38,411 bases of DNA from IMG/VR virus record IMGVR_UViG_3300021440_000065, positions 1 to 38,411 of that record; one strand, given 5' to 3'. A model generated the notes under the pieces. The model was not told where the DNA came from, did no database searches, and was given only the letters and a program-made list of their open reading frames with translations. This document shows positions 5,246-13,218 of this stretch, one piece after another. A program made the position numbers and the translations under genes. This DNA is from a virus. Position 1 is the first letter of the stretch, and each line of letters begins with the position of its first letter.

Positions 5246-5824
5246 ATGGCAAAAGAAAGTGCAGAGATGGACATGCTTCTGGAGCAGGATGCTTTGGAAG
5301 ACTTGAAACCAAAAGAAGCAGACCTTTCCCTGTTTGGAGAGGTAGGTAGGTATGTGAATAAACTTAAAGACCTTCAACAGCAGTTGGAGAAAGAAGAGTA
5401 TGTCATTCAGCAATTAAAAGAAGCAATTGCAGAAGTCTCAGAAAAGAAAATACCTGACCTGTTCGACCAATTAGGTATTGACTCTTTGAAGCTTCAGAAC
5501 GGTCAAAAGGTGACAATTGACAGGGGTTATGCAGTCAATTTGACCAAAGAAACCAAGCCAGCAGCGTATGAGTGGTTAAAAAACAATGGTCACGAATCGC
5601 TTATAAAACATGCAGTAGAAATTGTTATTAAGAAAGGAGAGAAAGAAGAGTATGAAAAAATAACAAAGCTTTTGGATTCAGAAGGCGTGTCTTACAAAGA
5701 TTCAGAAGACGTACACCATTCCACTCTCAAAGCTTTCGTCAACGAACAAATGAGAACCCCTGGAAGTAATTTTCCAGAAGAATTGTTTAAAGTGTTTTCA
5801 CTCACTTCAACTAAAATCAAATAA
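5246..5824 (+). CDS. Conserved coiled-coil phage replication-module protein, 192 aa
   Basis: Residues about 30-70 form a heptad-like coiled coil (LKDLQQQLEKEEYVIQQLK). A conserved region follows: KIPDLFDQLGIDSLKLQNG, a segment with EWLKNNGHESLIK, and a C-terminal part with HHSTLKAFVNEQMR and FPEELFKVFSL. The same order occurs in a widely distributed phage protein family usually left unnamed. It sits directly before the ssDNA-binding-like gene, 11 bases away. A structural partner of replication proteins is plausible. ATG 5246 has GAGAGG upstream. Confidence 0.8.
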   Translation: MAKESAEMDMLLEQDALEDLKPKEADLSLFGEVGRYVNKLKDLQQQLEKEEYVIQQLKEAIAEVSEKKIPDLFDQLGIDSLKLQNGQKVTIDRGYAVNLTKETKPAAYEWLKNNGHESLIKHAVEIVIKKGEKEEYEKITKLLDSEGVSYKDSEDVHHSTLKAFVNEQMRTPGSNFPEELFKVFSLTSTKIK

Positions 5825-5835
5825 GGAGTTTCAAA

Positions 5836-6642
5836 ATGGCTAAAGAGAAAGAATCGAAAGAAATCGCAGAAGTAAAACCAGCAGGACTTCCAACGGAAAT
5901 ATTTTCCGGAATGGAAGCAGATGCCACAAATGCTTCTGGCTTTGAAGGAATGTCAGCAGACGATTGTGCAGTGCCTTTTCTTATGTTGCTTCAGGCAACT
6001 TCAAAGAAGATAAATGGCCCAGCTCCATTAGTAGGTGCAAAAGCAGGAGACCTATTCAACACTGTGTCAAATGAAATTTTCCAGCCGCCTTTCAGAGTCA
6101 TACCTTGTGCTTTCAAGAAATCATGGGTTGAATGGAGACCACGTGAACTTGGTGGTGGATTTGTTAAAGAACATGCCACAGATGAGTTACTTGCACAATG
6201 CAAAAAAGGACAAAAAGGTGAAGATGTGTTGGCAAATGGCAACAATCTTGTTGCAACTGCCTACCACTTTGTTCTTGTGCTTAAAGAAGATGGCAAGTAC
6301 GAACGTGCTGTTCTGAGCTTCACTTCAACACAGCTTAAAAAGAGCAAGAAGTGGAATACTCAAATGCGCTCTCAGCAGTTGCGCCTTGCTAACGGAAAAA
6401 TCATTGTTCCACCAATGTATGCCCTGTCCTATTTGCTTGAAGTTGTTCAGGAGTCAAATGATAAAGGTTCCTGGAAGGGCTTGCTTGTTGGAAAACCAGA
6501 ACGTATTGCCAGTGCAGAAATCTATACTGCTGCAAAACTTTTCCATCAGGAAGCAACCAGCGGTCTTGTGAAAGTTTCACAGATAGTTGATGAAGATGCG
6601 GAGACCATAGCTGAAGGACCTGTTATGCCGGAGGTAATGTAA
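5836..6642 (+). CDS. Probable phage ssDNA-binding-like replication protein, 268 aa
   Basis: The N-terminal 30 residues are charged and flexible. The core has FEGMSADDCAVPFLMLLQ, GAKAGDLFNT, an RVIPCAFKKSWVEWRPRE strand region and ALSFTSTQLKKSKKWNTQM. Members of this family are often annotated as phage single-stranded DNA-binding or recombination-associated proteins; I rely on memory of the family, not on a catalytic motif. It is placed between the coiled-coil gene and a Rho-independent terminator, so it would end the most abundant early transcript, as expected for a protein needed in quantity. SD AAGGAG precedes ATG 5836. Confidence 0.65.
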   Translation: MAKEKESKEIAEVKPAGLPTEIFSGMEADATNASGFEGMSADDCAVPFLMLLQATSKKINGPAPLVGAKAGDLFNTVSNEIFQPPFRVIPCAFKKSWVEWRPRELGGGFVKEHATDELLAQCKKGQKGEDVLANGNNLVATAYHFVLVLKEDGKYERAVLSFTSTQLKKSKKWNTQMRSQQLRLANGKIIVPPMYALSYLLEVVQESNDKGSWKGLLVGKPERIASAEIYTAAKLFHQEATSGLVKVSQIVDEDAETIAEGPVMPEVM

Positions 6643-6656
6643 TAGGTTCTTTCTTA

Positions 6657-6690
6657 AAGCCCCTGTCTAATTAGCAGGGGCTTCTTTTTC
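6657..6690 (+). terminator. Rho-independent terminator inside the early operon
   Basis: AAGCCCCTG (6657-6665), nine-base loop, CAGGGGCTT (6675-6683), then CTTTTTC. The stem and U-tract are strong. It lies 15 bases after the 5836-6642 stop and before the primase, so downstream replication genes are read by partial read-through or a promoter I could not identify. Confidence 0.9.
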
Positions 6691-6710
6691 TACTTTAATT
6701 GAGGACAGCT

Positions 6711-8255
6711 ATGGAAGCGGAACAGATTTTGGACAACACAGATAGAATGATGCAGTTGTTCAGGGGACAAAACAGGGCTTACGGAATTTATAGCCTTGCA
6801 CAGTTTCACATGGAGAAAGAAGGTACAAAGAAAATAGGTAAGCCCAGAACAGTCACAGGAAAAGTGACAAAAGAGCTTTGGGAGAATCACTTGAATGGAA
6901 AAGAAGGTCTTGGAATAATACCTATCCGAGATGACAGCTCCTGCTTCTTTGGTGCAATCGACGTAGATATTTACAGGGATTTTAATACAGAAGCATTCAT
7001 AGAGGAAGTGTATAACAAAGACTTACCACTGGTCCCTTGCCGTTCAAAAAGTGGAGGGCTCCATCTTTACCTTTTCTGCAAAGAAGAGGTTCCTGCACCT
7101 TTGATGAGAGAAAAACTTGCTGCAATGGCTTCTCTTCTGGGACAAGCAGAAGCAGAGATTTTTCCAAAACAGTCAGAAGTGCTTGCTGAAAGAGGGGACT
7201 TCGGCTCTTGGATAAATGCACCTTATTATGAATCGTTTGATACAGACCGCTATGCTTACAAAAGAGACCTCTCAAAAATGTCTTTTGAGGAGTTTTTGAG
7301 TTTTGCAGAAATGCGCTCTTTGAGTAAACAAGAGCTGGATGCTTATTCCATTGTTACAATAACCGAAATTGAAGATGGACCTCCATGCCTTCAGGCAATG
7401 GTTGCCAAAGGTATTCCTCATGGTTGCAGAAACAATTTCTTCTTCAACTTAGCTGTCTATATCAAGAAAAGCGGGACTCCAAAAGGAGAGATGGCAGATA
7501 AACTATTTGCCTATAATGAAAAATATGCAAGGCCTGCTCTTGCAGAACCAGAAATAAGGGCTATTGTAAAAACTCATTCCACAAAAAAAGAATACTTCTA
7601 TTCCTGCAATAAAGAGCCTTTGAAAAGCCATTGCAATCAGACCCTCTGCAAAGCCAGAAGGTATGGACTCGGAGCGTATGCAGGGCTTCCACAATTGACC
7701 AGCTTAACAAAGTTCAATACAACGCCTCCAATGTGGTTTGTTACAAATGAAGATGGAAAAAGAATTGAGCTAGCAACTGAAGATTTGCAGAACCAGGGAA
7801 GGTTTCAGAGAAAATGTATGGAGGCAATAAACCAGATGCCTCCTACAATGAAAACAGAAGCATGGCAAGGGGTTGTTCAAAAGTTGATGGAAAATGTTGT
7901 GATAATTGAAGCACCAAAAGAAGCTTCGGCAGATGGCATGTTCTATGAGTACCTTGAAAGGTTCTGCACTTCCAGAGTGTCTGCTCGGACAATGGATGAA
8001 ATTCTGCTCGGAAGACCTTGCACAAATGAAGGAAGGCATTTCTTCAGAATGATGGATTTGCTAGACTTCATGGAGAGACAAAAATTCAGGGAGTTGAAGG
8101 GTCCGAAGATAAGCATGTTGCTTAATGATTTGGGAGGAGAGAATAAAATTCACAAGGTTAAGGGAAAGTCCATTAACCTTTGGTCGATACCAGAATTTGT
8201 AACAGTGGAAAGCCCTGTTGCAACGGCACTTGTGCCAGATAACAATGTAATGTAG
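6711..8255 (+). CDS. Archaeo-eukaryotic-type primase (TOTE primase-like)
   Basis: This 514-aa protein has the AEP catalytic core. It reads FRGQNRAYGIY near the start, GAIDVDIY with the D84-x-D86 metal pair, SGGLH (S114-H118) as the second motif, then EIFPKQ and SWINAPYY. A PriCT-like helical region (HGCRNNFFFNLAVYIKK) and a Cys cluster (CNKEP...HCNQTLC) follow, as in the TOTE-system primase family. The C-terminal 150 residues are helical and may be a DNA-binding or winged-helix part. It primes DNA synthesis for the family A polymerase. ATG 6711 with SD GAGGA is preferred over TTG 6699. Confidence 0.88.
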   Translation: MEAEQILDNTDRMMQLFRGQNRAYGIYSLAQFHMEKEGTKKIGKPRTVTGKVTKELWENHLNGKEGLGIIPIRDDSSCFFGAIDVDIYRDFNTEAFIEEVYNKDLPLVPCRSKSGGLHLYLFCKEEVPAPLMREKLAAMASLLGQAEAEIFPKQSEVLAERGDFGSWINAPYYESFDTDRYAYKRDLSKMSFEEFLSFAEMRSLSKQELDAYSIVTITEIEDGPPCLQAMVAKGIPHGCRNNFFFNLAVYIKKSGTPKGEMADKLFAYNEKYARPALAEPEIRAIVKTHSTKKEYFYSCNKEPLKSHCNQTLCKARRYGLGAYAGLPQLTSLTKFNTTPPMWFVTNEDGKRIELATEDLQNQGRFQRKCMEAINQMPPTMKTEAWQGVVQKLMENVVIIEAPKEASADGMFYEYLERFCTSRVSARTMDEILLGRPCTNEGRHFFRMMDLLDFMERQKFRELKGPKISMLLNDLGGENKIHKVKGKSINLWSIPEFVTVESPVATALVPDNNVM

Positions 8256-8264
8256 GAGAAAGAA

Positions 8265-8510
8265 ATGCCTTTAGATTTACAAAGTCTTTTATTAACAATC
8301 AGGGAGGATGAAAAAGTGTCCTTTTACTGTTCTTTTTCTGGAACTGGGCTTGTATGCCAAGTAGAGAAGAGGCAAAGTATATTTGGAGAAAGAATATTTG
8401 TTCAAGAGGCACTTTCTCTCGATGAAATAAGGTATAACAGCACACCAGAAGTTATTGCCCATGTCCTGCAAGGGTTGCTATTAAAAATAAGGAGTCAACG
8501 TGCGAATTAA
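8265..8510 (+). CDS. Hypothetical protein, 81 aa
   Basis: ATG 8265 follows SD GGAGAAAG. The product starts MPLDLQSLLLTIREDEKVSF, has a beta-rich middle (FYCSFSGTGLVCQVE) and a C-terminal helix (ALSLDEIRYNSTPEVIAHVLQGLLLKIR). No family recognised. It overlaps the next gene by 11 bases, whose SD (AAGGAG, 8489-8494) lies in its last codons. It is sandwiched between primase and helicase genes. Confidence 0.75.
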   Translation: MPLDLQSLLLTIREDEKVSFYCSFSGTGLVCQVEKRQSIFGERIFVQEALSLDEIRYNSTPEVIAHVLQGLLLKIRSQRAN

Positions 8511-8739
8511 AGCCTATGGGAGTATGCCTGGGAACCAAGCAGTAATGGACTTTCTTGCGAAGCCTTGTCCACATGGAGAAGAAGCTTGTGCAGGTGTTGT
8601 GGCAACGGTTGGTGGAACACATTGCTTGCGAGACTGCAAGAATTTTGACAAGTGGGAGTTTTTTGATATTGTCTGCAAAAAAGAAGAACCTGTTCCAGAA
8701 GCAGTTATTGAACATTTCACAGAAGGAAAAGGAAAATGA
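8500..8739 (+). CDS. Cys-rich protein, 79 aa, GTG start
   Basis: GTG 8500 is chosen because AAGGAG lies 6 bases upstream and no ATG is better placed. The protein has CPHGEEAC, then THCLRDCKNFDKW: C-x6-C, about 12 residues, C-x3-C-x5-W. It belongs by pattern to the Cys-rich set scattered through this early block. The C-terminal half is acidic (KKEEPVPEAVIEHF). It may bind zinc. Function unknown. Confidence 0.7.
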   Translation: MRIKAYGSMPGNQAVMDFLAKPCPHGEEACAGVVATVGGTHCLRDCKNFDKWEFFDIVCKKEEPVPEAVIEHFTEGKGK

Positions 8740-8855
8740 TGCAGCCACCAATCAAATACCAAATAAACAAAATTTTGAGGTTCCTCGCGTACACCTTGTT
8801 TATTTTGGTCATAGGCTTTATTTCAGGTTATGGATTTGCTCGGCTAACGCACTAA
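8736..8855 (+). CDS. Small single-span membrane protein, 39 aa
   Basis: ATG 8736 (ATGA overlap with the preceding stop) or ATG 8739 starts a 39-residue product. It has an amphipathic basic N-terminus (MMQPPIKYQINKILRF) and one transmembrane helix (LAYTLFILVIGFISGYGFA, about 17-35). The SD-like GAAGGAAAAGGAAA is just upstream. A membrane anchor or host-directed peptide is possible; nothing identifies it. Confidence 0.55.
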   Translation: MMQPPIKYQINKILRFLAYTLFILVIGFISGYGFARLTH

Positions 8856-8870
8856 GAAAGGAAGAGAGAT

Positions 8871-10352
8871 ATGAGTACAACACTTTTTCTGGGACCTCCG
8901 GGTACAGGCAAGACCACAACCCTGCTAAACCTTGTAGATGATTACCTTTCTTCGGGAGGTATTGTAGAGAAAATAGGCTTCATTAGCTTCACCAAGAAAG
9001 CTGTTAATGAAGCTGTGGACAGGGCTGCGGAGAGGTTTTGCATAGGCAAAAAGCATTTCCTATACTTCAGAACAATCCATTCACTTTGCTTTATGCAGCT
9101 AGGTATGTCAAAAAACGAAGTGATGTCCAGAGAACATTATAGGGATTTTGGACATGTTGTAGGAATGAGTGTTTCGGGATATCAAAGACAAGACCAAATG
9201 ATGTACGAACTCCCAGAAGGAGACCAGTTGGCATTTCTTGAATCCCTTGCAAGGCTTATGTGCTTGCCTCTGGAGGAAGCATGGAGACAAATAGAAAATG
9301 ACGTAGATTTTCACAAACTTGATTATTTTCGGAGGTCTTATGAAGAGTTTAAAAAAGTCAATATGCTTTATGACTTTACAGACATGCTTGTTAATTTTAA
9401 TGATAGGGGAGTCGTTCCAGAACTTGACTTGCTTATTGTGGACGAAGCTCAGGACTTGTGCAAACTCCAGTGGGAAATCATCGAAAAACTCTCAAAGAAA
9501 GCGGCACGTATATATATCGCCGGGGACGATGACCAGGCAATTTTCAGATGGTCTGGTGCAGACATTGAATACTTCTTAAGCCTTTCAAAGAGGTATGAGA
9601 CAAAAGTTTTAACACAGTCTTACAGACTTCCAAAAAAGGTATTTGAAATAAGCAACAGCCTTGTTAAACAGATTCAGAATAGAAATGAGAAAAGCTTTTT
9701 GCCTACTGCCAGTGCAGGAAAGGCAGAGATTGTTGGAGACATTGAAAGAATTCCTTTGGAAGTTGGAGAATGGCTTATCTTAGTCAGAAACACGTACATG
9801 ATGGAAGATGTAATCAAGTATTTGATGGCAATGGGCTTTCCTTACAGGACAAACACATACTCTTCCCAAGAAGACCCTGCCCTGAAAGCAGCTTTTGCAT
9901 GGGAAAGGCTTCGTGCTGGAGGAACAGTCGGACACAAAGAAGCAAGAGATGTGCTTTCCTTTATGAGAGGAAACAAGACAATTGCAGGGGATAAAGATTC
10001 TGCCTTCACAATGAAAGATATCTGTCAAGCAATCGGAAGAGATTTGTCAAAGGTCATTTGGCATGATGCTTTAGACAGAATACCTGTTGAAGATAGAGAA
10101 TACTACATTGCAGCAAGAGGTAGAGGGGAAGCCCTGAACAGAACGCCTCGAATAAAAGTGAGTACAATTCATGGTGCAAAAGGAGGAGAGTGTGCAAATG
10201 TAGTAGTTTTCACAGACCTGTCACTGAGGACTTTCAAAGCCATGCAAATGAATTATGAAGATGAAGTGAGAGTTTTTTATGTTGCAGTAACAAGGGCAAA
10301 AGAGAGGTTGTACATTGTGCAGCCGAGAAGCCCGAATTGTTTTTTAATATAA
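8871..10352 (+). CDS. UvrD/Rep-like superfamily 1 DNA helicase
   Basis: The 493-aa protein carries the SF1A motif set in order. Walker A is GPPGTGKTT (8-16); motif Ia region GFISFTKKAVNEA; motif II VDEAQD (D191-E192-A193-Q194); motif III AGDDDQAIFRWSGA; motif IV SYRLP; motif V STIHGAKGGE; motif VI YVAVTRAKERLYI. It unwinds DNA using ATP. At under 500 residues it is shorter than bacterial UvrD, lacking much of domains 1B and 2B, as is common in phage versions. With no DnaB-like helicase in the window it is a candidate fork helicase. Confidence 0.95.
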   Translation: MSTTLFLGPPGTGKTTTLLNLVDDYLSSGGIVEKIGFISFTKKAVNEAVDRAAERFCIGKKHFLYFRTIHSLCFMQLGMSKNEVMSREHYRDFGHVVGMSVSGYQRQDQMMYELPEGDQLAFLESLARLMCLPLEEAWRQIENDVDFHKLDYFRRSYEEFKKVNMLYDFTDMLVNFNDRGVVPELDLLIVDEAQDLCKLQWEIIEKLSKKAARIYIAGDDDQAIFRWSGADIEYFLSLSKRYETKVLTQSYRLPKKVFEISNSLVKQIQNRNEKSFLPTASAGKAEIVGDIERIPLEVGEWLILVRNTYMMEDVIKYLMAMGFPYRTNTYSSQEDPALKAAFAWERLRAGGTVGHKEARDVLSFMRGNKTIAGDKDSAFTMKDICQAIGRDLSKVIWHDALDRIPVEDREYYIAARGRGEALNRTPRIKVSTIHGAKGGECANVVVFTDLSLRTFKAMQMNYEDEVRVFYVAVTRAKERLYIVQPRSPNCFLI

Positions 10353-10362
10353 AGGAGAGGCT

Positions 10363-10404
10363 ATGGAAGAGTGCGCCAAGATTAAGAAGGTTATAAAAAC
10401 ATGA
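10363..10404 (+). CDS. 13-codon minigene ahead of the methyltransferase
   Basis: ATG 10363 follows a strong SD (AAAGGAGAGG, 10351-10360). The frame codes MEECAKIKKVIKT and ends in TGA at 10402-10404, overlapping the methyltransferase start as ATGA. The methyltransferase itself has no good SD, so translation probably reaches it by coupling from this minigene. The same AAGGAGAGGCTATG leader occurs before the 13219 gene. The peptide itself probably has no function. Confidence 0.5.
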   Translation: MEECAKIKKVIKT

Positions 10405-11006
10405 TTAAAACGATTTATCAAAAACAAGAAGACATCCTGAAAGCAATACAGCAGCTATATTGCCCAAATGGATTTCAATGCGATATAACTTTTGGCAATG
10501 GTGCTTTTTATAGTACACTTCCTGCACCTTTTTATTGCTTTGATGTAGAGCCTTTATCCCGTGGAGTGGTCAAAGCAGACAGTAGAAACATACCTCTTCC
10601 CGAAAGTGCCGTTCAATCCGTGGTGTTTGACCCGCCTTTCCTGACATATATCAAGTCTGGCCGGGAGCATAACTCTATAATGGGTAAAAGGTTTTCTGGA
10701 TATTGGAAGTATTCTGAGCTTGAAGAGCACTATAGAGGAACTCTCAAAGAGGCACATAGAGTGCTTAAAGTTGGAGGTTTTCTGATTTTCAAGTGTCAGG
10801 ATATTATTCACAACCACAAAATGCACTGTACTCATTTCAATGTTATTAAATGGGCACTAGAACAGAACCTTGAATTGGAAGACCTGTTTATTCTGGAAGC
10901 AAAAAACAGAATACCTGTTCGTGCAGCAAAGCACGGAAGGCAGACACAAAGACATGCAAGAATCCACCACTCTTATTTCTTAGTATTTAAAAACAGGGAG
11001 GCATAA
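10401..11006 (+). CDS. Orphan DNA methyltransferase (DPPF type)
   Basis: This 201-aa AdoMet-dependent methyltransferase has the catalytic motif VVFDPPF (D77-P-P-F80). Downstream helix-strand elements fit a Rossmann fold (TLKEAHRVLKVGGFLIFKCQ). The upstream TFGNGAFYSTL and YCFDVEP segments fit the cofactor site. DPPF/Y marks amino-methyltransferases (N6-adenine or N4-cytosine). No target-recognition domain or restriction enzyme is evident, so it is orphan, for self-protection or regulation. The C-terminal basic stretch (RAAKHGRQTQRHARIHHSY) may contact DNA. Recognition sequence unknown. Confidence 0.87.
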   Translation: MIKTIYQKQEDILKAIQQLYCPNGFQCDITFGNGAFYSTLPAPFYCFDVEPLSRGVVKADSRNIPLPESAVQSVVFDPPFLTYIKSGREHNSIMGKRFSGYWKYSELEEHYRGTLKEAHRVLKVGGFLIFKCQDIIHNHKMHCTHFNVIKWALEQNLELEDLFILEAKNRIPVRAAKHGRQTQRHARIHHSYFLVFKNREA

Positions 11007-11470
11007 TGGCACAAATATCTGATTTATCAAAAGCAGGGCAAGAGAGGAAAAAGCTCTTGGAAAAAACCCTTCACATTAAAATGAAAACAGGTTACAGGGA
11101 GATAGAAAAGGACATGACAGTAGAGGCTTTGGTGCAAGGATATATTGCAGCACACCAAGACCTGCACAACCTAAGTGAATTCCTTGAAGAAATGTTGGCC
11201 GCAATGTATGAAGCAAACAAAGGACATATCTTCTTCCAGAGCAAAGGGCCTGCTTTTGCTAAGTATGCAGAACAGGCAGCAGACAGATGGCGAATGAAAA
11301 ACAAGTTCTCCGATATAGGTGCTGTCATAGACAGGTTGGGAGAGTCCATTGCCAGAATGAATAAAGAAACTCCGAGCCTTAGAGAAAGTGTTGGAGCTGG
11401 CAGCAACAGAATAAGCAGTGGTCTAAGAATAAACCACAACATAAAGGTAGAAAATGAAAAACCTGCTTAG
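11006..11470 (+). CDS. Hypothetical helical protein, 154 aa
   Basis: ATG 11006 follows SD GGGAGG. The sequence is almost entirely helical, with charged amphipathic segments (KAGQERKKLLEKTLHI, LHNLSEFLEEMLAAMYEAN, EQAADRWRMKNKF). No motif is recognisable. It overlaps the next gene by 17 bases. Its position between the methyltransferase and the SNF2 helicase suggests DNA metabolism, but there is no sequence evidence for a function. Confidence 0.75.
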   Translation: MAQISDLSKAGQERKKLLEKTLHIKMKTGYREIEKDMTVEALVQGYIAAHQDLHNLSEFLEEMLAAMYEANKGHIFFQSKGPAFAKYAEQAADRWRMKNKFSDIGAVIDRLGESIARMNKETPSLRESVGAGSNRISSGLRINHNIKVENEKPA

Positions 11471-11792
11471 TTATATTTTGAACTTTTTTAAGAAAGAGAA
11501 AAAAGAAAATATTCAGATAGGGATTATCTGCTGCTATGCTTTTCAGTTTCGGGAATGGCTAAACGATAACTGCCCTTCTGTTAAATACCTCACACATGCT
11601 TTTGCAAAGGATGAGCATTATGAGTTTCGTAAAATAATGACACCTTATCACCTTTGTGGAGTCCGTTTTGACAGATTCTTTGCTGCCTACGATACAAAGA
11701 AACAAACACCTCTTGTAACTACAGCAGACTTGGCCGCACATTTAAAACCAGGAAGAAACTATGAGCTACCGATTCAAAACAAAACCATTTAA
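11454..11792 (+). CDS. Hypothetical protein, 112 aa
   Basis: It begins MKNLLSYILNFFKKEKKE, an amphipathic or hydrophobic helix followed by a basic patch. A compact mixed region follows (IQIGIICCYAFQFREWLND, HYEFRKIMTPYHLCGVRFD). GTAGAAA before ATG 11454 is a weak SD. It overlaps the SNF2 helicase start by 32 bases. Not recognised; the N-terminus could lie on a membrane. Confidence 0.65.
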   Translation: MKNLLSYILNFFKKEKKENIQIGIICCYAFQFREWLNDNCPSVKYLTHAFAKDEHYEFRKIMTPYHLCGVRFDRFFAAYDTKKQTPLVTTADLAAHLKPGRNYELPIQNKTI

Positions 11793-13209
11793 GCACCAAG
11801 AAGACTGTTTTGAGATAAACAAAAACAGGAAATTCTTTGCTGAACTTATGGAAATGGGCACGGGAAAGAGTAAAGTCCTATTAGACACTGCTGCCTACAT
11901 GTATGACCAAGGCTGGATAAATGCTTTGCACATCTTTGGCAACAAAGGTTCTTACATGAATTGGCTCACCAACGAAATTCCAGAGCACTTTCCTGAACAT
12001 ATTCCAATCAAAACAGGTTACTGGAAAGCTTCTATGAACAAAAAAGAAGAGTTGGCCCTGGAAAGTATGCTCAAAGAAAGCTTCTTTGGCCTCAAAATCT
12101 TTGTCCAGAATATTGAGTCAATGGCCTATGACAGAAGTGTGGAAGTTGCAAAGAAATTTGTCAGCGGACACCGGACACTTGTTACAGTGGACGAAAGCTC
12201 CACAATCAAAAACCACACGGCAAAAAGAACCAAAGCCATGCTCAAATTAAGAGACTTGGCTAAAGTCAGAAGGATTTTGACAGGTTCTTTGGTAGATAAC
12301 AGACCTTTAGATGCCTATTCTCAATTTGAATTCCTTAACCCTGCTTGCCTAGGCTTTTCATCCTTCTATTCTTTCCGAGCACAATATGCGGAAATGATTG
12401 ACATGAATCTCCGAAACAGTACAAGACCTGTGAAAGTTGTCAAAGGATTCAAGAATATTGAAGACCTGAAGAACAGAATAAGCAAGCACAGCTTCATCAT
12501 TAAAAAAGAAGATTGCCTTGATTTGCCTCCGAAGGTCTATCAGACTTTTAATGTAGAATTGACAGATGAACAGATTAAACACTACAACGACTTAAAGCTA
12601 CGTTGCATGACAGAGGTTGGTCAAGAAACCGTTTCTGTCCGGATTGTTTTGACAAAACTCATGCGTCTTCATCAATTGGTCTGTGGACACTTGAAAGATG
12701 ACGAAGGAAGTATTCACAAGGTAGCAAATAACAGAATGGCTGCTTTGCTAGACCTTCTGGAAGAGAGCAGTGGACAAGTGATTATTTGGGCGAACTACAG
12801 AGAAGATATTAAAGATATTGCGGAGGCAATTGGCAAAGAATATGGTGTGGAAAGTGTATTGACTTATTTTGGTGACACAACGGAAGAAGAGAGAGCAGAA
12901 GCAAAGAGGTCTTTTAGAAACGATGAACAAATTGGGGAAGCACGTTTTTTAGTTGCCAACCCTCAAACTGGTGGCTATGGCTTGACACTGAACGGAGCGT
13001 CAACTGTCATTTATTATTCTAACAGCTTTGATGCAGAAAAAAGGAATCAGTCAGAAGACAGGTGTCATAGGTATGGTCAAACAAAGTCTGTAACGTATAT
13101 TGACATAGTGGCTAAAGACACAATTGACGAAAAGATACTGAAGGTTTTGAAAGACAAGAAAGCTTTGTCTGAAGCCATCACAGTGAGTAATTGGCAGACA
13201 TTTTTATAA
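11761..13209 (+). CDS. SNF2-family (superfamily 2) helicase/translocase
   Basis: A 482-aa ATPase. It has a Q-motif-like FKHQEDCFE, Walker A EMGTGKSK (31-38) and motif II TVDESS (D144-E145-S-S instead of DEAH). Motif III is LTGSLVDN, where SNF2 proteins usually have LTGTP. The RecA2 domain has VIIWANYRED, VANPQTGGYGLTL and EDRCHRYGQTKSV (motif VI). Phage SNF2 proteins of this size translocate on DNA and may remodel nucleoprotein or restart forks. ATG 11761 is in the previous gene and no strong SD is seen, so translation is probably coupled. Confidence 0.93.
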   Translation: MSYRFKTKPFKHQEDCFEINKNRKFFAELMEMGTGKSKVLLDTAAYMYDQGWINALHIFGNKGSYMNWLTNEIPEHFPEHIPIKTGYWKASMNKKEELALESMLKESFFGLKIFVQNIESMAYDRSVEVAKKFVSGHRTLVTVDESSTIKNHTAKRTKAMLKLRDLAKVRRILTGSLVDNRPLDAYSQFEFLNPACLGFSSFYSFRAQYAEMIDMNLRNSTRPVKVVKGFKNIEDLKNRISKHSFIIKKEDCLDLPPKVYQTFNVELTDEQIKHYNDLKLRCMTEVGQETVSVRIVLTKLMRLHQLVCGHLKDDEGSIHKVANNRMAALLDLLEESSGQVIIWANYREDIKDIAEAIGKEYGVESVLTYFGDTTEEERAEAKRSFRNDEQIGEARFLVANPQTGGYGLTLNGASTVIYYSNSFDAEKRNQSEDRCHRYGQTKSVTYIDIVAKDTIDEKILKVLKDKKALSEAITVSNWQTFL

Positions 13210-13218
13210 GGAGAGGCT

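Noticed and set aside
6684-6710. Promoter directly after the early terminator
   Set aside because: The 20 bases between the U-tract and the primase SD contain no usable -35/-10 pair.
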